Made by a program: the position numbers and the translations under genes
Notes under the pieces: generated by a model
Databases searched by the model: none
Told to the model about the DNA's origin: nothing
The model's input: the letters and a program-made list of their open reading frames with translations, nothing else
In this document: piece by piece, positions 32,803 to 35,835 of the stretch
Layout of the letters: each line of letters starts with the position of its first letter
Numbering within the stretch: the stretch's first letter is position 1
Source of the DNA: Fidelibacterota bacterium TCS55
GTDB lineage: Bacteria > Fidelibacterota > Marinisomatia > Marinisomatales > TCS55
NCBI GenBank assembly: GCA_001577025.1
Contig: LSCF01000009.1
Location: 1-35,835 of the forward strand
Direction of reading: 5' to 3'
Length of the DNA: 35,835 nucleotides

Positions 32803-34203
32803 ATGAAAAAATTATACATCATGCTGATTCTGATTGGCGGATTGACCGCCCAGAATAGCATTTTAAAACAATTCAGCGACCAGTTTGCGGATATAGCAGA
32901 AAAAGCCAATCCCGCAGTAGTCACCATTTTAACTGAAAAGAAAATCGACCTGAGTCAATCCCACCGAAACATACCTCAGGATAATGACCTGTTTCGTTTT
33001 TTCTTTAATCAACCGAGACAAAGAGAATTTAGATCCAATGCCTTGGGCTCTGGTGTCATCGTGGATGCACGAAAGGGCTATATTGTGACCAATAACCATG
33101 TGGTCGAAGATATGGATGAAATCACTATTCGATTATTGGATAAAACCGAATATGATGCCGCCATTATTGGCCGTGATCCTAAATCAGATTTGGCTGTTCT
33201 TCAGATCGATGCCCGTGGATTGTCAGACCTTGATTTTGGTGATTCTGACGACCTTCGTGTGGGGGAGTGGGTCATTGCGGTAGGAAGTCCATTCTCAGCC
33301 AATTTAAGCCACACCGTAACCGCAGGCATCGTTTCTGCCAAAGGACGGGGCAATATCATCCAAGGGGATGTATATGAAGATTTTATCCAGACTGATGCGG
33401 CCATCAATCCCGGGAACAGCGGCGGCGCCTTATTGAATTCCGGTGGCGAATTAATTGGAATAAATACAGCCATTTATACCAATGGATTTGACCGGAGTAA
33501 CAAGGGGGTGGGCTTTGCCATCCCTGCCAATATGGTAAAACGAGTGATGGATGACTTGATTGATCATGGAAAGGTTTTGCGTTCTTGGATTGGTGTTCAA
33601 ATTCAACCCATTGATGAATCTTCGGCTCAGGCCATGGGATTAAATACCCGTAAAGGCGCCCTGGTGGCGGATGTGGTGGATGATGGCCCTGCAGAAAAAG
33701 CCGGTGTAGAAACGGGTGATGTAATCTTGGAATTTAATGGGGTAAAGGTGAATAGTGTAGATCATTTGCGGAATACGGTTTCAGCATCCAAACCCAACCG
33801 CCGTTATGATTTAATCATCATTCGGGATGGAAAGAAAAAAACACTTAAAGTCAGATTAGAAGAAATGCCCGGTGATGAAGTGCTCTTAGCCAGCAGCAGC
33901 CCGCCAAGAAATACAAATGCGTTGGGAATCGAAGTATCAGAATTGAACCGAAATACCCGCCGTGAGTTTGGAATTAGTGCCCGAGATGAAGGTGTAGTGG
34001 TGACCCAGGTTGCAGAAGGGAGTGCCGCATTTGATGCGGGCATCCAAGCCGGTGATCTCATTACCCGGGTGGGGACAAAGAAATGCAGCTCGAAGCGTGA
34101 TTTTGATCGGTTAATCAAAGAAACGCGTAAACGGAATATGGTTATGCTTCATCTAAAACGGGATGGTGTGGCTCGATATATGACACTCGAATTAGACGAT
34201 TAA
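32803..34203 (+). CDS. HtrA/DegP-type periplasmic serine protease (Do family)
   Basis: A 466-residue protease and chaperone. I chose the ATG at 32803: AAGGA (32794-32798) lies four bases before it, and it opens a clean signal peptide (KKLYIMLILIGGLTAQN). Earlier in-frame starts at 32776 and 32785 only add polar residues. The trypsin-like domain has the triad H99 (TNNHVV), D129 (KSDLAVL) and S206 (NPGNSGGALL). Two PDZ domains follow (about 260-355 and 375-466), as in DegP. A DegP-type insert is present near residues 48-78. It should degrade or refold damaged periplasmic proteins. A strong terminator follows 20-odd bases after the stop. Confidence 0.94.
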   Translation: MKKLYIMLILIGGLTAQNSILKQFSDQFADIAEKANPAVVTILTEKKIDLSQSHRNIPQDNDLFRFFFNQPRQREFRSNALGSGVIVDARKGYIVTNNHVVEDMDEITIRLLDKTEYDAAIIGRDPKSDLAVLQIDARGLSDLDFGDSDDLRVGEWVIAVGSPFSANLSHTVTAGIVSAKGRGNIIQGDVYEDFIQTDAAINPGNSGGALLNSGGELIGINTAIYTNGFDRSNKGVGFAIPANMVKRVMDDLIDHGKVLRSWIGVQIQPIDESSAQAMGLNTRKGALVADVVDDGPAEKAGVETGDVILEFNGVKVNSVDHLRNTVSASKPNRRYDLIIIRDGKKKTLKVRLEEMPGDEVLLASSSPPRNTNALGIEVSELNRNTRREFGISARDEGVVVTQVAEGSAAFDAGIQAGDLITRVGTKKCSSKRDFDRLIKETRKRNMVMLHLKRDGVARYMTLELDD

Positions 34204-34225
34204 AATTTCTTAACACATTATCTTT

Positions 34226-34256
34226 AAAAGGGTCATGGCAACATGGCCCTTTTTTG
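34226..34256 (+). terminator. Intrinsic terminator after htrA
   Basis: The stem GGGTCATG (34230-34237) pairs with CATGGCCC (34242-34249), with one G-T wobble, around a GCAA tetraloop. It is extended by AAAA and TTTT on each side and followed by a T-tract (34250-34255). The position, between the htrA stop and the next start, fits termination of the + strand unit that ends with the protease. Confidence 0.92.
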
Positions 34257-34317
34257 TTTCTATTCCCCTTTGTTTACAGACGGTGAAAATACTAATTTCC
34301 GCACCCTTAAAAATAGT

Positions 34318-35835
34318 ATGAATACCGATTCGATGATTCAAAGAATTCAACCACAAGCTGACTTTATTGCCATGGAGCATGAGGTCCTCGATTTCTGGAA
34401 AGAAAATAACATCTTTCAGAAACGCCGAGACGCCAATGCGGGCAAACCCAAATGGTCATTTATCGATGGCCCGATTACGGCCAATAATCCCATGGGTGTT
34501 CACCACGCCTGGGGCCGGACGTTAAAAGACGTGTTCAATCGGTATAAAGCCATGGATGGCCATGAACTGCGATACCAGCAGGGATTCGATTGTCAAGGTC
34601 TCTGGGTCGAAGTGGAAGTGGAAAAGGAATTGGGCTTCAAATCCAAAAAGGAAGTGGAAGACTTTGGTATCGAAAAATTTGTAAATATGTGCAAGGCGCG
34701 TGTGGACAAATTTTCCGGTGTGCAAACGGAACAATCGAAGCGCCTCGGATATTGGATGGATTGGGATGATTCTTATTATACCATGTCCGATGAGAATAAT
34801 TATACCATTTGGGGCTTCCTGAAAAAATTATTCAATGAAGGTAAAATTTACCGAGGATCGGATGTGGTCCCTTGGTCCGGTCGGTCGGGAACCTCTTATT
34901 CTCAAATGGAGATTATCGAAGGAAGGAAACTGGTCGCTCACAAGGCTGTATTCGTGCGTTTCCCGATAAAGGGCAGGGATAATGAATTTCTCTTGGTATG
35001 GACGACCACCCCCTGGACACTGACATCCAATGTAGTAGTTGGAGTGAATGGAGATTTGGACTATGTCAAGCTCAAGGCTGCAGATGGATGTCTGTATTAT
35101 TTAGCTCAGGAAAATTTGGAATTTCAACGTTTAGAAAAACAGTTTGCGGATAAAAAGCAGTGGGTGGATGGAGTGCCAAAACTGAAGACTATTGCCCAAA
35201 TCTTCAAGGAAAGAGGGGGATTTGAGATTGAGGGTTCGGTTAAAGGATCTGAATTAGTCGGATTGGAATATGAAGGACCGTTTGATAATCTTGAAGCACA
35301 ATCGGAGCATGGGGGTTGGCCATATGTTGACGATGATTTGAAAGAGAAAAATCAAAATGCAGTTATCCAGCATAAAGTGATTGACCCAGGGAAAGACAAA
35401 ATCGGAAATGACATCGTTGTTGCCGGTGAGGGAACCGGACTTGTTCATATGGCTCCGGGCTGTGGCGACATTGATCATCAATTAGGGAAAAAATTCGGAT
35501 TTGTAAACCTAGCACCGCTTGACGAGGAATCCCGGTTTATTGATAAGTTCGGTTGGCTGGAAGGAAAATCGGCCACCGACCCTGAAACGACTGACGCGAT
35601 AATCAATGATCTGAAAGAGCGAAGTTTTTTGATCCATGTAGAAGATTACCCCCATGTTTACCCGCATTGCTGGCGTTCGGGTGATGAGCTGGTTTTCCGA
35701 TTGGTCGAAGAGTGGTACATCAAAATGGATTGGCGGGATGATATCAAAGCCATTGTAGACAAGATCGAATGTATTCCGGAGTGGGGCCGAGAAAGGGAAC
35801 ACGCATGGCTGGATAACATGGGCGACTGGATGATT
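34318..35835 (+). CDS. ileS: Isoleucyl-tRNA synthetase-like class I synthetase, N-terminal part (3' end outside window)
   Basis: The frame is open for 506 codons to the window edge. The catalytic domain start matches Ile[10 protein letters not shown], then [12 protein letters not shown] and [18 protein letters not shown]. The CP1 editing domain is shown by [10 protein letters not shown] (229-238) and [18 protein letters not shown] matches the YPHCWR of IleRS. The HIGH motif is altered: aligned to the usual position it reads G60-V-H-H63. The WDCHGLP motif reads FDCQGLW. This looks like a separate IleRS-like branch that I recall in some other phyla. The KMSKS half of the protein is outside the window. 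An ATG at 34333 is an alternative start; no clear ribosome site precedes either. Confidence 0.85.
   Translation, partial: MNTDSMIQRIQPQADFIAMEHEVLDFWKENNIFQKRRDANAGKPKWSFIDGPITANNPMGVHHAWGRTLKDVFNRYKAMDGHELRYQQGFDCQGLWVEVEVEKELGFKSKKEVEDFGIEKFVNMCKARVDKFSGVQTEQSKRLGYWMDWDDSYYTMSDENNYTIWGFLKKLFNEGKIYRGSDVVPWSGRSGTSYSQMEIIEGRKLVAHKAVFVRFPIKGRDNEFLLVWTTTPWTLTSNVVVGVNGDLDYVKLKAADGCLYYLAQENLEFQRLEKQFADKKQWVDGVPKLKTIAQIFKERGGFEIEGSVKGSELVGLEYEGPFDNLEAQSEHGGWPYVDDDLKEKNQNAVIQHKVIDPGKDKIGNDIVVAGEGTGLVHMAPGCGDIDHQLGKKFGFVNLAPLDEESRFIDKFGWLEGKSATDPETTDAIINDLKERSFLIHVEDYPHVYPHCWRSGDELVFRLVEEWYIKMDWRDDIKAIVDKIECIPEWGREREHAWLDNMGDWMI

Noticed and set aside
1-35835. CRISPR arrays, insertion sequences, integrases or phage-defence genes
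   Set aside because: No regularly spaced repeats, transposase or nuclease motifs, or defence-type gene sets were seen on either strand.

Overview
The window is a dense, almost gap-free stretch of a Gram-negative bacterial chromosome. Lipoprotein and signal peptides, a DsbD/TlpA thiol relay, a periplasmic HtrA protease and a protein with a probable outer-membrane barrel all point to a two-membrane cell. The mix of a BatA-like protein, a YfhO-like protein, a CTP-type lipid kinase-like protein and a signal-peptide DUF255 protein suggests the FCB/Neomarinimicrobiota (SAR406-like) area. That placement is inference from gene content, with no marker phylogeny. I see no tRNA, rRNA, CRISPR array, insertion sequence or phage gene. 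No gene-free gap exceeds 300 bases; the largest is 18148-18411.

Region 1 (1-9094) is a surface-polysaccharide locus on the + strand. It holds a GT2 glycosyltransferase tail, a GT4 enzyme, a second GT2 enzyme, a methyltransferase, two CDP-alcohol phosphotransferases, a decayed flippase/glycosyltransferase relic, an intact Wzx-like flippase and a large YfhO-like membrane protein. Most genes overlap by 1-4 bases. The part from about 2.4 to 5.2 kb looks AT-rich and carries the relic, so it probably has a separate history. A sensor kinase (9091-10266) is coupled to the end of this operon.

Region 2 (10325-18147) is a housekeeping operon: yajC, def, fmt, rsmB, a PASTA-only membrane protein, a SEC59/DGK1-like lipid kinase, a BatA-like protein and hflX. 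It ends in a strong intrinsic terminator. The genes handle protein export, nascent-chain formylation and deformylation, rRNA methylation, envelope functions and ribosome rescue.

Region 3 (18148-24179) holds a structured intergenic segment, then a minus-strand operon (DUF255 thioredoxin-like protein, small unknown protein, dicarboxylate/amino-acid symporter). Next come a divergent sodium:solute symporter and a convergent GNAT acetyltransferase.

Region 4 (24272-29718) is a + strand run: pyrF, pyrE, a cyclophilin lipoprotein, a patatin-like lipase, dsbD and a TlpA-like lipoprotein. It joins pyrimidine synthesis to envelope protein folding and redox.

Region 5 (29820-35835) holds an M1 metallopeptidase with a probable C-terminal barrel, an HtrA/DegP protease followed by a terminator, and the first 506 codons of a class I tRNA synthetase best read as an unusual isoleucyl-tRNA synthetase.

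I found no clearly new multi-gene system. The best leads are the relic in the glycan locus, the paired CDP-alcohol enzymes with altered motifs, the peptidase-barrel fusion, the kinase-less PASTA gene sitting where PrkC often lies, and the inverted-repeat segment after hflX.
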